A stretch of 64,000 nucleotides of DNA from Manis javanica (GCF_040802235.1 NC_133169.1:43283034-43347033), one strand, 5' to 3'. Positions 23,060 to 35,527 are shown, numbered from the stretch's first letter. Translations and numbers: made by a program. The notes: generated by a model from the sequence alone, not told the origin.

Positions 23060-23850
23060 AACTTTCTGAATTATATTATTTCCATTATATTATAAAAGTA
23101 AAAATTTTTGTTTTAGAATTATTTTTATATTGACTCATGTTTTGACTCGTGTAATACACTCATGTAACCTTCACCCAAATCAAGATTTCACCCATTCTCA
23201 TTCATTTTCCCCCTTTCAAGATTTAATACATCCCCCCTCATGGCAACCACATTCTGTCCTTTATGTGAGACTATTCCTGTCTTATTTATTGATTTGTTTT
23301 AACAGTTCACATATAAGTGAAATCAAATAGTAATTTATGTTTCTGTCTTTTTTAAGTTAGATTAATACCTTCTAGGTCACTCCATGTTGTTGCAAATGGC
23401 AAGGTTTCATTCTTTTTTATGACTGAGTAATTTTCTATTGTATATATGTTCCACATCTTTCTCCATTCATCTATTGATGGACATTTAGGTTTAGGTTGCT
23501 TTGTATTTTTGTACAAATACAAAAGTATTTTGTACTATTGTAAGTAACACTGCAATGAACATAGGAGTACATATCACTTTTGAAATTAGGGATTACCTCC
23601 TCAGGTCTATTCTCAGTGGTGGAATTGGTGGATGGGGGATCATATCATATATGTAGTTTGTGTTTTTTGAGAAACTTTCCACTGTTTTCACCCATGTGCA
23701 TTCTCACCTGCAGGGTACAAGGATTCCATTTCCTCAACATCCTTTCCAGCATGTTATGTTGTGTGTTGGTGGTGGTAGCCGCTCTGACTGGTGTGGTCAT
23801 ATCTCACTGTGCAGTTGGCCTTTTGTGATCACATGGACGGACCCAGATTA
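23060..23850 (-). mobile_element. L1 3' region, minus strand
   Basis: Minus-strand L1 3' UTR and ORF2 C-terminus: the order runs from a T-rich start through the phrase region around 23,300-23,480 (encoding on the minus strand the W-E-Q/ N-M-W-Y part typical of ORF2p ends). It is moderately diverged. Open frames at 23580-24007 are by-products. Confidence 0.65.
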
Positions 23851-24505
23851 TATTATGCTAATTAGAGTAAGTCACACAAAGAAAGACAAACACCACAAGA
23901 TTTCACCTATATGTGAATCTCAAAAAGAAAGAAATGAGCAAACACAACAGAAAGAGGCTCAGAGACATAGAGAACACATAGGTGTTTGCCATTGGGTAGC
24001 TGAGTGAGGGAATGGGTGTTAAAGGTGAAGGAGGAAACAATTCAGTGAGATTATTTCATATCTTGATCTTGGGGATGGTCACATGAATGTCCTCACATAG
24101 AAACGTTCACTGAGCAATGCACTGAGATTCATGCATCTTTTTGTATTTAACACGGAAACAAAAATGACATAAATAAGTACCAGAAAATCTTTTTGACAAA
24201 ATTTTTATCAGTAAATGAAATATGTAAACTCACATGAAATAAGCCTTCATACAAAAATTAATTGCATCTTTATACACTGATAATGAACTATGTATAAGAG
24301 AAATGGTTCCATTTATAGGAGCCTCAAAAATATATTTAGAATACATTTAACCAAGGAGGTGTAAAACCAGTACACTGAAAATTATAAGATTGCAATGAAT
24401 GACATGCAAAAGGACACCAATAAATGTAAAAATATCCAATGTTCATAGACTGGAAGAATTCATATTGTTAGAATGCCCAGACTACCTAAAGCCATCTATA
24501 GATTT
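23851..24505 (+). mobile_element. L1 fragments, plus strand, facing the previous copy
   Basis: 23,851-24,180 matches an L1 ORF2 end and 3' UTR on the plus strand. 24,200-24,505 is an ORF2 segment (post-RT region) of an L1. Together with 23,060-23,850 they make an inverted L1 pair. The 24,200-24,505 piece seems to continue at about 25,318, so something has been inserted between. Confidence 0.55.
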
Positions 24506-24900
24506 CTTCTGTTGAAAGTATTTTATCTTTTAAAATTTACTCTTTATGAAAATAATAACAGATGAGGTGAGGTAGTAAGGAATAGAAAGAAGGAAAGATG
24601 ATGGAGAAATGGAGATTAAGAAAGGAGAATAAGAAACATAAATCAAAGAAAAGAAAGGTGGAGGGGAAATATGTAACGAGTTAAAAAACTGGAAATTTAG
24701 GAACAGGGTCTAAAATTTTTTTAACAACAAACCAATGAACCTGTTGGTAGTTTTACCAATTTTCCTATAAAACCACATATGATAGATATCTGTTATTTTC
24801 CAACATGAATTATCTTGGTAACATTAAATTCATCTGAGATTCTCCCATGGAGATTTATTCATAAATCTGGTTGGCATCCCGGCACTTACTGGGCTAAAGC
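24506..24900. other. AT-rich DNA between L1 segments
   Basis: Purine-rich at 24,560-24,680 (GAAAGAAGGAAAG-like), then unremarkable AT-rich sequence. No gene or named repeat found. Confidence 0.4.
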
Positions 24901-25317
24901 TTATACCTGTAGAGGGTGTGTGGAAAGATGGTGGAGTTGAAAAGTACGGCAGAAACACCCCTGCATGCACACTCCAAGGAGGCAACTGCGAAAGATACAA
25001 CTAAACTGAGAAATGACCTGAAGACCGCAGAAGCCGTCGTCTACCTCCAGTGAGGAGGAGAGGACCGCACTGCAAAGGGCAAAGGGCCAAAAAGGGACGG
25101 ACGGAGAGTGACGGGCCGGGAAGTCCCCGCGGGGTCGTGCTCACCGCCGCCGCCGCGGCCAGCGGGCTCCACGATGACGTCCAGGGCGGCGCCGCCGCGC
25201 CTGCCGCCCCAGCTCGGGGGGAGCGAGAACCGCGCTACCGGCCCCGCGGCGCTGAGTCGCCCGCCCCCGGCCGCCCCAGGCGCGCAGACTGGCCACCCTT
25301 TACTTCACTCTTCTTTA
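24901..25317 (+). promoter_or_regulatory. CpG-dense block, probable L1-type 5' UTR/promoter
   Basis: The only strongly GC-rich, CpG-dense stretch of the window; 25,040-25,290 contains dozens of CpGs. It opens with an AAGATGGTGGA motif near 24,928 and runs through a segment resembling L1 5' UTRs into Gly/Pro/Arg-coding-like GC sequence. It is followed at once by L1 ORF2 C-terminal sequence (25,318 on). Likely an L1 internal promoter, but a fragment of a host CpG island is not excluded. The open frames across it (25050-25394, 25108-25335) lack recognisable domains. Confidence 0.45.
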
Positions 25318-25625
25318 CCTCAAACTATATTATGAAGCTATATTATGCAAAAGAGTGTGGTACCAGCCAACAAAACCTTATAATAGACACATAGACCCAT
25401 GGAATAGAATTAAAAGCCAGAAGTAAACATACATATATGGGCAGCTAATACATATAAGGCAGCCAAGAAACACAGTGGAGAAAGGATAGTGTCATAAAAT
25501 AGAGGTGGTAGATGTGTTAACCAACCTTATGGTGTCAAATATTTTGTAACAAATATATCAAACTATCATTTTGCACACCAAAACTTATACAACATTATAT
25601 GTCAACTCTATCTCAGTAATGGTGG
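25318..25625 (+). mobile_element. L1 ORF2 C-terminal and 3' end fragment, plus strand
   Basis: 25,325-25,440 corresponds to the ORF2 block downstream of that at 24,200-24,505. 25,500-25,625 reads as an L1 3' tail with the typical ending around TCTCAGTAAT. It may be the continuation of the 24,200-24,505 copy. Confidence 0.55.
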
Positions 25626-26415
25626 TGAAAATGAAACAATTATAAATTATGTGTGTCCATTTCTCCATAATAGTTACTATATCTAAATGAGAGACTAGTT
25701 TCAGGGATTTTAGTCCCTGTAGCTGGAGAATACTGATACTAAAAATACACAGCAACTGATAAGGAGTGTTTGTGGTTTGTGTATGTGTGTGTGTGTCTGT
25801 GTTAGAAAATGGTGCTTTCAATTTTGATCATGTTGAGAGTAAGATGAGAGTACTTTACTGAACTAAATTAGATAACCAAATCAGAGATAAACAAGTCCTC
25901 TCTTTGGAGAGACAGGTAGGTCTAAGAATGTATAGGGTCACAGAAAGAGGGAGAAAAGCAGATAAATACATAGTAAGTAGAAGCAAAAAAAAAAGACAGA
26001 ATGAGCAAAAGCATAATTTTACGGAGAGAGCACAGGCATTCAATCACATGAGGAAAAGAAGAAAAACAAAGATCTATGACAAGACATTTAGATATAGATG
26101 TAAATGTAGATATAAAATAGATAGTATAGGTTTAGCTATGGATATGGATATGGCTATGAACATAAATTCTAATTACCTTAAAAGATAGGCTCAGTTTATC
26201 CTTATATTACTGTAACTAGTATTCTCTGCTACTCATGAAAAGGTTTATTTTGGGGTTATATACTTTAAGTTCCCCTTGGATTGAGATACAACATATGCAT
26301 ATATAGATATGTAGGCTTTCAGATAAACTAAAATCATGTGTATGTTTGCATGTTTATAAATTTCAGTGTGCATAAGTGTATTCTATGTGTCAAAATTATT
26401 GTCTATGAATTCTCC
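25626..26415. other. Intergenic DNA with a GT microsatellite
   Basis: A (TG)n run lies at about 25,776-25,802 and an A-run at 25,987-25,996. Repeated GATATAGAT-type words occur at 26,090-26,160. No exon or RNA gene seen. Open frames here are lysine-rich low-complexity translations. Confidence 0.4.
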
Positions 26416-27405
26416 TTATAAATGTGTTCTAAAATGAGTATGGACTTTTTCTGTTTTACTCTTACACTCAGTGTAAACATGCTCAGTGACATAAGTCCCT
26501 GCAGAGGCCCCTTTCACCTCTGTGTTCCTCAAGCTGTAGGTCGTGGGGTTTAGCACTGGGGTGATAACCCCGTAGAGCATGGCAATGAGTCTGTCCCTGT
26601 CTGGGGAGTGGTGACTTGAAGACGAATGTAGGTGAAGATGGCTGTGCCATAGAACAAACAGACCACCAGGAGGCGGGAGGCACATGTGGAGAAGGCTTTG
26701 TGCTTCCCTTCCACCGACTGGATCTTTAGGATGGTGGATATGACGGAAACGTAAGAGATGAAGGCACCAATTCCCGAGACACCTCCTGCCACTAAAACAA
26801 GCATTTCTGCTATGTAGGTGGATGAGCAGGAGAGGGCCACCAGTGGGGGGTCGTCACAGTAGTACTGGTTAACACTATTGGACTTGCAGAAAGACAGGCA
26901 GAAGGTGGACACTGTGTGGAGGAAGGAATGGAGAAACCCTGCTGCCAGCTGGGCACAGCGAACCTTTGTCATGATGAGGGTGTAATGGAGGGGGAAGCAG
27001 ATGGCCACGTACCGGTCATAAGCCATGGCAGCGAGAAGGATGACCTCAGTCCCCGCCAGGGTCACCAGGAAATAAAGCTGCAAAGCACATCCCAGGAAGG
27101 AAATCTGTGATTCCCAGTCAGGAGGTTGTCCAGCATCTTGGGGATAGTAGCTGATGGGCAGAACATGTCTAAGAGGGACAGACTAGCCAGAAAGTAATAC
27201 ACGGTGTGTGCAGCTTCTTCTCCATCCAGATGGCCAAGAGAATGGCCCCGTTTCCCACCAAGGTGACCTGGTAGGTGATGGCAAAGACCACAAAGAGAGG
27301 ATAGTGCACCTCGGGGAGGTCAGAGAGCCTCGTGAGGATAAAGTGAGTCACGGGGGTGAGATTGTAGCCATCCACCCCTCTCTCCACATGATACTCAGCT
27401 CCCAT
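26416..27405 (-). pseudogene. Olfactory receptor pseudogene (class II type)
   Basis: Seven-transmembrane odorant receptor, single-exon as usual, broken by three frameshifts. N-terminus 27405-27205: a start Met, an N-L-T glycosylation site and TM1 with the G-N motif. The frame shifts near 27,200, after which TM2 (L-A-S-L-S-L-L-D) and the P-K-M-L-D block read in another frame. A second shift occurs near 27,105. The central piece (27083 to about 26,630) holds TM3 with M-A-Y-D-R-Y-V-A-I, loop cysteines and TM6 with K-A-F-S-T-C-A-S. A third shift near 26,625 restores P-V-L-N-P in TM7 and the S-L-R-N tail (the normal end is around 26,490). Tetrapod class II wording; I cannot name the subfamily. No other receptor is within the window. 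Confidence 0.92.
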
Positions 27406-27419
27406 TCTCCTTAAAATAA

Positions 27420-28050
27420 ATATTTCAACGTGTCTAATTGTTCAAAGAAATTTGAGATCACAAAAATTAGGTGTGATGGAAGCTCTTGGCCATTGTAACT
27501 CCTTTAATTTTTAAATTACATTTGTATGTATTTTAAGTCCTCATAATCATGTTGAAAACTATTTAATAAAGAAACCTAGCTGAAGGTCTAAAAATCAGTA
27601 CTTCTATGGATGGTTCTGTCATATTGAAAACTACTTTTTTAAAATATTGAATGTGTATGACAGAGAGGGAGATGATTAGCTAATAAAATATAACCATCAT
27701 TTCAGTGCTTCTGCCTCCACATTTATTTTGTCTACTGGAAATTACTGATGATATATTGGCTCAGATAAAATATACAAATAATGCAAATTTATATATAATG
27801 ATTTATTTTTACAAATGGAATAAAATTTTCTACCACCTTTCTTTAATGCAATATTTCATTATTTCCTTCTTATCCGTCTTCTGATTTATTTGTTTCTTTT
27901 TGTCCTTCCTTCCACCCATTTGTCTGTCTTTTGAAAACTACAGAAAACATTCAGTTGACAAATTTTTCTATTTTATTATTTCTATTATGTTTCATTAAAC
28001 TAATAAACTCTTGAATATCTTCCTGAGGGCTACTACCCTTAACTTTAATT
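27420..28050. other. AT-rich intergenic DNA
   Basis: Upstream of the receptor pseudogene. No promoter, exon or named repeat was recognised; 27,850-27,920 is pyrimidine-rich (TTCC/TTTC words). Confidence 0.4.
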
Positions 28051-28330
28051 GAAATAAATTTAATTGAAATATAGTTAACGTACATATTATACTGGTCTCA
28101 GTGTACAACATAGTGATTTGAGAATTATACACTTTGCTAAATGCTCACCATGATAAATGTAGATAGCTGTAGATAATATCATACAAATATTCCACAATAT
28201 TATTGACTATATTCCCAGTGCTGTGCTTTCATCCCTGTGGCTACTTTATTTTATAATGGGAAGCCTGTACCTCTTTGACCCCTCCTCTCACTTAGGCCAT
28301 CCTCCCATCCCTCTTCTCCATGTGATGTAT
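28050..28330 (-). mobile_element. L1 3' UTR fragment, minus strand
   Basis: The phrase around 28,060-28,120 (AATATAGTTAACGTACA-like) and the block to 28,330 are the minus-strand 3' UTR found in laurasiatherian L1s. It is short, truncated and separate from the younger L1 that starts at about 28,620. Confidence 0.7.
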
Positions 28331-28619
28331 ATTTAAGCAAGAATCACTGATGTTACTTGGATTATTTTATCTTTTATATTTGCAAACCACCCCGGGTCTG
28401 TATCATGCTTTGGAGGAAAAGACAATGCATTTTTGTGATATTAAAGTCATAATATTTAGGAAAGAAAATTACAATACAGACCAGAAAGTGTTTGGATATA
28501 ATTCAATTAGCAGATGTTTAGTGAGCAAATGAAAATGACTGAACAAAAACATCCACCTTCTTAAATATCAAGGTTCTGTAAAGCTGCACAATTTCAGTTC
28601 TCTACATCTTTATACATTT

Positions 28620-31600
28620 ACTTTTTTGGTTTCATTAATCTACAATTACATGAAGGACATTATGCTTACTAGGCTCCCCCCTTCAGCAAGTTCCCCCCCA
28701 CATACCCCTTCACAGTCACTGTCCATCAGTGTAGTCAGATGCCACAGAGTCACTATTTGCCTTCTCTGTACTTCACTGTTCTCCCTGTGATCCCCCACAC
28801 CATGAGTACTAAACATAATACCCCTCAAACCCCTTCTCCCTCCCTCCCCACCCATCCTACCACACCCCTCCCCTTTGGTAACCACTAGTCCCTTCTTGGA
28901 GTCTCTGAGACTGCTGCTGTTTTGTTCCTTCAGTTTTGTTTCATTGTTATACTCCACAAATGAGGGAAATCACTTGGCACTTGTCTTTCTCTGCCTGGCT
29001 TATTCCACTGAGAATATTGTCCTCAAGCTCCATCCATGTTGTTGCAAATGGTAGGATTTGTTTCTTTCTTATGGCTGAATAGTATTCCATTGTATGTATG
29101 TACCACATCTTCTTTATTTATTCATCTACTGATGAACACAAGTTGCTTCCATATCTTGGCTACTGTAAAAAGTGCTGCAATAAACATAGGGGTGCATATG
29201 TCTTTTTGAATCTGAGAAGTTGTATTCTTTGGGTTAATTCCAAGGAGTGGGATTTCAGGGTCAAATGGTATTTCTATTTTTAGTTTTTTTAGGAACCTCC
29301 ATATTGCTTTCCAAAATGATTGAATTAGTTGACATTCCCACCAGCTGTGTAGGAGGGCTCCCCTTTCTTCGAATCCTTGCCAGCATTTGTTGTTCTTAGT
29401 ATTTTTGATTCTGGCCATCCTTACAGGTGTGAGATGATATCTCATTGGAGCTTTAATTTGCATTTCCCTGATGATTAGTGATGTGGAGCATCTTTTCATG
29501 TGCTTTTGGCCATCTGAATTTCTTCTTTGGAAGAAATGTCTCTTCATATCTCTGCCCATTTTTTAATTGGGTTATTTGCTTTGCTTTTCAGGTGTTGAGG
29601 TGTGTAAGTTCTTTATATATTTTGGATATTAACCCCTTGTCGGATATGTCATTTACAAGTATATTCTCCCTTACTGTAGTATGTCTTTTTGTCTGTTGAT
29701 GGTGTCCTTTGCCGTACAGAAGCTTTTTAGTTTGATGTATTCCCATAAGTTCATTTTTTGCTTTTGTTTCCCTTGCTCAAGGAGATGCATTCAGGAAGAA
29801 GTTGCTCATGATTATATTCAGGAGATTTTTGCCTGTTTTCTTCTAAGAGTTTTATGGTTTCATGACTTAAATTCAGGTTTTTGATCCATTTTGAGTTTAC
29901 TTTGTGTATGATGTTAAGCAATGAATCAGTTTCATTCTCTTGCATGTAGCTGTCCAGTTTTGCCAACACCAGCTGTTGAAGAGGCTGTCATCTCCCCATT
30001 GTATATCCATGGTTCCTTTATCCTATATTAATTGAGCACATATGCTTGGGTTAATATCTGGACTCTATTCTGTTCCTCTGGTCTATGGGTCTGTTCTTTT
30101 GCCAATACCAAATTGTCTTGATTACTGTGGCTTTGTAGTAGAGCTTGAAGTCAGGGGGCATACTTTACCCTACTTTATTCTTCCTTCTCATGATTGCTTT
30201 GTCTATTCGGGGTCTTTTGTGGTTGCATATGAATTTTAGAACTATTTGCTTTAGTTCGTTGAAGAATGCTTTTGGTATTTTGATAGGAATTGCACTGAAT
30301 CTGTAGATTGCTTTGGGCAGGATGACAACTTTGACAGTATTAATTCTTCCTATCTATGAGCACAGGATGTGAACCATTTATTGGTATCTTCTTTAATTTC
30401 TCTCATGAGTGTCTTACAGTTTTCAGGGTATAGGTCTTTCACTTCCTTTGTTAAGTTTATTCCTCTGTATTTTATTCTTTTTGATGCAATTGTGAATGGA
30501 ATTGTTTTCCTGATACCGCTTTCTGCTAGTTCATTATTAGTATATGGGAGTGCAACAGATTTCTATGTGTTAATTTTGTATCCTGCAACATTGCTGAATT
30601 CAGATATTTGATTTAGTGGTTTTGGGGTAGATTCTTTAGGGTTTTTTGTGTGTATATGATATATTCTTGAAAATGTTTCATGTTCAGTTGAGAAGAATGT
30701 GTGCCCTGTTGCTTTTGTGTGGAGTGTTCTGTAGATGTCTGTTAGGTCCATCTGTTGTAATGTGTTGTTCAGTGCCTCTGTCTCCTTACTTATTTTCTGT
30801 CTGGTTGGTCTGTCCTTTGGAGAGAGTGATGTGTTGAAGTCTCCTAAAATGAATGCATCACAATCTATTTCCCTCTTTAATTATGTTAGTACTTGCTTCA
30901 CATTTTTGAGTGCTTCTTTGTTAAGTACACAGATATTTATAATGGTTATATCCTCTTGTTGGACTGACCCCTTTATCATTATCTAATGTTTTCTTTGTCT
31001 TGTCACTTTGTTTCTGAAGTCTATTTTGTTGAATACAAGTACTGCAATGCCTGCTTTTTTCTCCATTAGTTGCATGAAATATCTTTTTCCATAAGTTCAG
31101 TTTTAGTCTGTTTATGTCTTTGGGTTTGAACTGAGTCTCTTGTAGGCATTATATAGGTGGGTCTTATTTTTTGTCCCTTCAGTGACTCTATGTATTTTGA
31201 TTGATTCCTTCAGACCATTTACATTTAGGGTGATTATCAATATGTATGTACTTATTGCCATTGCAGGCTTTAGATTTGCGGTTACCAAAGGTTCAAGGGT
31301 AACTTTCTTTCTATCTCATAGTCTAACTTAACTCATGTAATGCTATTACAAACACAATCTAAACGTTATTTTTTTCCTCTCCTCTTATTCCTCCTCCAGA
31401 TTTAGTATATTAGGTGTCATAATCTGTACTCTTTGTCTATTCCTTGTCTGACTTTGGGGTAGTTGATTTAATTTTGCATTTGTTTAGTAATTAATTGTTC
31501 CACTTTCTTTACTATGGTTTTGTTTGTTCCTGTAACAGCTATTTAGCCTTAGGAACAATGTGGAGACAGTTTGTGGAAGAAGGTAAATTCTCTCAATTTT

Positions 31601-33365
31601 TGCTTATGTGGAAATTGTTTAATCCCTTCTTCAAATTTAAATGATAATCGTTCTGAGTAGAGTATTGTTGGTTCAAGACCCTTCTATTTCATTACATTAA
31701 ATATATCCTGCCACTCCCTTCTGGCCTGTAACATTTTTGTTGAGAAGTCTGATGATAACCTGATGGGTTTACCTTTGTATGTGATCCTTTTTCTCTCTCT
31801 GGCTGCTTTTAATATTCTGTCCCCATTCTTGATCTTTGCCATTTCAAATATTGTATGTCCTGGTGTTATCTTCCTTCGGTCCTTTTTGTTGGGAGATCTG
31901 TGCTCTTCCATGGCCTCTGTGACTTTCCTTCCCCAGATTTGGGACGTTTTCAATGATTATTTCATCAGAGACCCTCTTTATCCCTTTTCCTCTCTCTTCT
32001 GCTGGTATCTTTATAATGTGAATATTGTTCCTTTTGGATTGGTCACATGGCTCTCTTAATATTTTTTCATTTCTAGAGATCAGTTTTTCTCTCTCTGCCT
32101 CAGCTTCTCTGTGTTCCTGTTCTGTAATTTGTATTCCATTGAGTCTCCTGTCATTCTTCTAATCTGCTTTTATATCCTTCCATTGTATGGTTCAGTTCAG
32201 CTATTGTATTTTTCAAAGTCTCTATGTCTGTCTTGAACTGTCCCTGAGATCTTGAATATGTTTTTGTAGCTCTGTGAGCATGTTTATGATTTTTACTTTG
32301 AAATCTTTATTGAGAAGATTGGTTATCTTGGTTTCACTCTCCTCTCTGGTGTTTTAGGGATTTTGGATTGAGCCAGGTTCTTTTGACATTTCTTCCCTAC
32401 TTGAATCCTATGAAATGATAACTTTGTGTAATTCACTCCCCTCTAGTGGCCAGGATCTTTACTCTCTGGGGTGTTCACACTGGTTGCAGGTATGTGGCAC
32501 TGGTGCCTGCCAGGATCACGGAGCTCTTTCCTGATTCATGGCCACAGTGTCTGCCTGAACTGCTAGGGCCAGTTAGTCAAGCATGCAGGGAGCAGCCTCT
32601 GCATTACACCCCTTTAGCTACTGTACTGGGTGCTGTCCTCCTGCTGACGTGGTGCCATGGAGGGGGTAGCAGCTTTGTGAGCAGGTGCTGGCCAGGAGGG
32701 AGTGGCTGGCTGCTTATGGTGGTGGGAGTGTCTCAAGGCTGCATTGACAGCCAGGGGGATGGAGCTCCTGAAACTCCTGAAAGTTCCCATTTTGACAGGC
32801 TGAGTGTGCTGGGACAATTTTGTCTACTTATCCTTCCTCCTTAGCAGCAAGCTCTGTGTAATCCTTGCCCCTTTAGCAGCCCTCTCACTGTTGGAAAGTC
32901 TTTCAATGCATCTGCCTTTGTCTTGCCCTGTAGTGGCTGCTTTTGGGTACTTGTTCTATATAAGTGGCTGGAATCTCAGTCTGCCCAAGTGTTCCACCTG
33001 TCCCTGCTTTCCAACCCCTTTAATTTCCAGAGCACCATGCAATGTGGTTTCGTGGTCCTAGAGTAGATCTTCAGGGCTGGGTATTTAGCAGTCCTGGGCT
33101 TCTACTTCTTCCCTCCTCCATTACTGTTCCTCCTGCCTGTGTGCTGGGTTTGGGGAGAGGGCTTGGGTTCTGCCCAGTTGTGGCTTTACTACTTTACCCT
33201 TTTCCTTGAGGTCTTCTATTTTCCCCAGATGCAATGTCTGTTGCTGTTTCCTTCTGGTCACTCTTTCAAGATTAGTTGTATTTGCTGTGTTTTCATGCTA
33301 TATGTGGTTTTGGAGATTATTTCTACTTCACTTCTCATGCTACCATCTTTCCTGCTCTCCTGAAG
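28620..33365 (-). mobile_element. Young-family L1, minus strand, internally deleted ORF2
   Basis: Nearly full-length layout on the minus strand. The 3' UTR is at 28,620-29,100, the ORF2 C-terminus at 29,100-30,350 and the end of RT at 30,350-30,650. The endonuclease region is at 30,660-31,500. ORF1 has its C-terminal RNA-binding part at 31684-31953, including G-K-P-I-R-L and A-R-R-E-W, and its N-terminal part to about 32,400. The 5' UTR runs to about 33,365. Compared with the plus-strand copy at 55-61 kb, about 1.5 kb is missing: the frame 30563-30751 joins endonuclease residues (T-F-S-R-I) directly to a segment lying after the RT active site. The catalytic RT core is therefore gone. Several frameshifts and stops occur elsewhere. 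Confidence 0.85.
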
Positions 33366-33419
33366 GGTATTGTTTTTATAACCACTGAATACCATCATCA
33401 TATCAAAGAAATATAATAA

Positions 33420-34080
33420 TATCATCTATTTCTATATTTAAATTTTCCCACTTGTCTTCATAATTTTTTTTTGTAGCAGATTTATTTTTTGGTCCAAAAG
33501 CCTAGAAAATAATCATGCATTACATTTGCTTGTCATTTCCTTAGTCCCCTTTAATCTAAAACAGTTTTTGCTACCTCTTCTTAAAAAAATTCAAGAGTCC
33601 AGTTCTGTAGCATGTCTCATTTTCTGGATTTGTGTGATTATTTAATTATCATTGGATTCAAGTTAAATGCCATTACCAATTTTGGTAATGGCATTGTATA
33701 GATGATGTTCTTTCCCATTTTGTCATATCAGAGGGCTCATAGTGCCAGTTTGCCATATTGTTGGTGATACCAACCACGTCTGATTACTTGGTTAAGGTGA
33801 TAGGTAATCTATATGATGATACTCTATATTTTGACTCTAATAATTTATCCTTGCCCCCTTTTACTTGGAATTCTTGCCTGAATTAATGAATATATTATCT
33901 GTTATTATCATTATTTTAAATGCTCAAATTTTCTCAAATTTGGCTAGTTGAAATTTCTTTAGTGCCCTGACCACTCCATGTTTGAATACCTCCTTGCTCT
34001 TTATAAACACAATTATAGGTCACCCTGTGCTTCTCCCCAGCCCTGTACTCAGCTTTTTCTCCAAGGATCACTGTTTCCTG
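33420..34080 (-). mobile_element. Old L1 3' UTR-like fragment, minus strand (approximate)
   Basis: The wording at 33,500-33,800 (for example around CTTGTCATTTCCTTAGTC and CTTGGTTAAGGTG) resembles the 3' UTR of old L1M-type families. It is highly diverged and the assignment is by eye. Confidence 0.4.
33666..33695. repeat. Perfect 13-bp inverted repeat, 4-base loop
   Basis: AATGCCATTACCA (33666-33678) and TGGTAATGGCATT (33683-33695) are exact complements around ATTT. Such a tight palindrome can extrude as a hairpin. It sits inside an old repeat and no function is evident. Confidence 0.85.
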
Positions 34081-34188
34081 TTAGTGAGAAATAATATATT
34101 TAGGAAGGAAGTTTATTGATACTGGAGAGTCATAACTTCTAGATTTTTTCAATGGACAGATTTTGGAAACCATCATCAGTCACTCCAT

Positions 34189-34271
34189 ACATCCATCTAT
34201 CTATCCTTCCTTCCATCCATCCATCCATCCATCCATCCATCCATCCATCCACCCACCCATCCATCTATCCA
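34189..34271. repeat. (ATCC)n microsatellite
   Basis: About 17-20 CATC/ATCC tetranucleotide units with a few CTATC and CACC variants at both ends. Likely length-polymorphic. Confidence 0.95.
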
Positions 34272-34274
34272 CAG

Positions 34275-35520
34275 AGTTCATACTGATGTTTTGTTATTTT
34301 TAAAAAATTGGTATTTTTGAAGCTTTATTTACTGTATAGAAGAAAATTAGAATACCACTTTAGGTCTTTAAAAATATTCTAATAGTGGAAAAAATTAAAG
34401 TAGCTGGAGGTAGATAACTTTTCTTGGTGACTCAGGTATATAACTTTGTTATTTGGTGAGCACTTATCTCTGTTGTTAATGTAATTTTGGGCAAATGCCG
34501 TGACAGCATTGAGTCAAAAAAGCTGCCTGTCACTGAAGAGGAGCAGATTTACCCTTGGGACACATGTGCAGCTGTTCATGGTGTGAGGCTTTCATTATTA
34601 AAGCATTATTTTAAGAATGTAAGTACTCTTTTTTTCACATGTATTTTTTTCTGAAAAATTAATGGTTATTTCTCTCCAGAGTGTTATTCTATATTTTTTC
34701 TTCTACAAAATATTCTAATTTGGAATCTAGATGTTTGTTAGAAAAAAACAATGTGTGGATTGTAAGGAAATAGAAATCTTTAAAAAGTAAAAGAAATGGA
34801 TTGTAAACAATAAATAAAAATTTCAAGTTATAGGTGTTATACCTTTATTTTAAGCATTATTTATTATGAGGCATACAAATTCAGTTCAATGGAATGTAAA
34901 TATTTATAAAATCTTTCGATATACCAATATTTTATGAAGATTTTTGCCTCCTTTTACTTTTATTTAAAGATACACAGTATACTGTCATTATGATACTTCT
35001 AAAATACAAAGTAGGGTCAGATTTAATTCATGCCTTTCTGGTTTCTTGTGAACTTGTTTTTTTTTTTCCAGCTCTTTGCACCTAGGGGCTCTAGCACTCA
35101 GGCATCCTAAACCTCGGAAGATCAACTTTATTTATTTAGTAGCAATAGCATTGTTAACTTCTTTGTAAAATTTCCATACCACTTCTAATGTTTCCTGAGT
35201 AGATTATCAAATGAAGTGTTCTTTCACCTGTTTTTTTTTTTTGGATCTACTGTGTTTTGAATTAAGTAAACATACAATAACAACTTAAAATGCTTAAAAT
35301 ACAAAGTGCAACATTATTTTTGATTAGCTAATGAGATTCGTGCTCATAATACACTAGATTAATTATAAGAAAGTAGTAGTACAGGTTGAAGAAAGATTAC
35401 TTAATCAGATAACCAGGAATTGGCCTAGTGATGTTAACAGTCAGAGTAGTACGGTTCAGTTGGGTGGACAGAGGAGAAAAATTTTGGTGGATTCTTGAGG
35501 AGATGATGTCTCTAGTTACA
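34275..35520. other. Non-repetitive AT-rich DNA
   Basis: No named repeat or gene. 34,470-34,600 is less AT-rich than its surroundings and could be worth a conservation check. T-runs occur at 35,059-35,068 and 35,230-35,243. Confidence 0.4.
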
Positions 35521-35527
35521 GAGGTGT

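Noticed and set aside
25050-25394. 114-residue GC-rich open frame as a gene
   Set aside because: Ala/Pro/Arg-rich translation from a CpG block running into L1 ORF2; several frames are open there merely because stops are AT-rich.
32446-33363. Several plus-strand frames of 70-130 residues
   Set aside because: They are the antisense of the L1 5' UTR and ORF1 start of the minus-strand L1.
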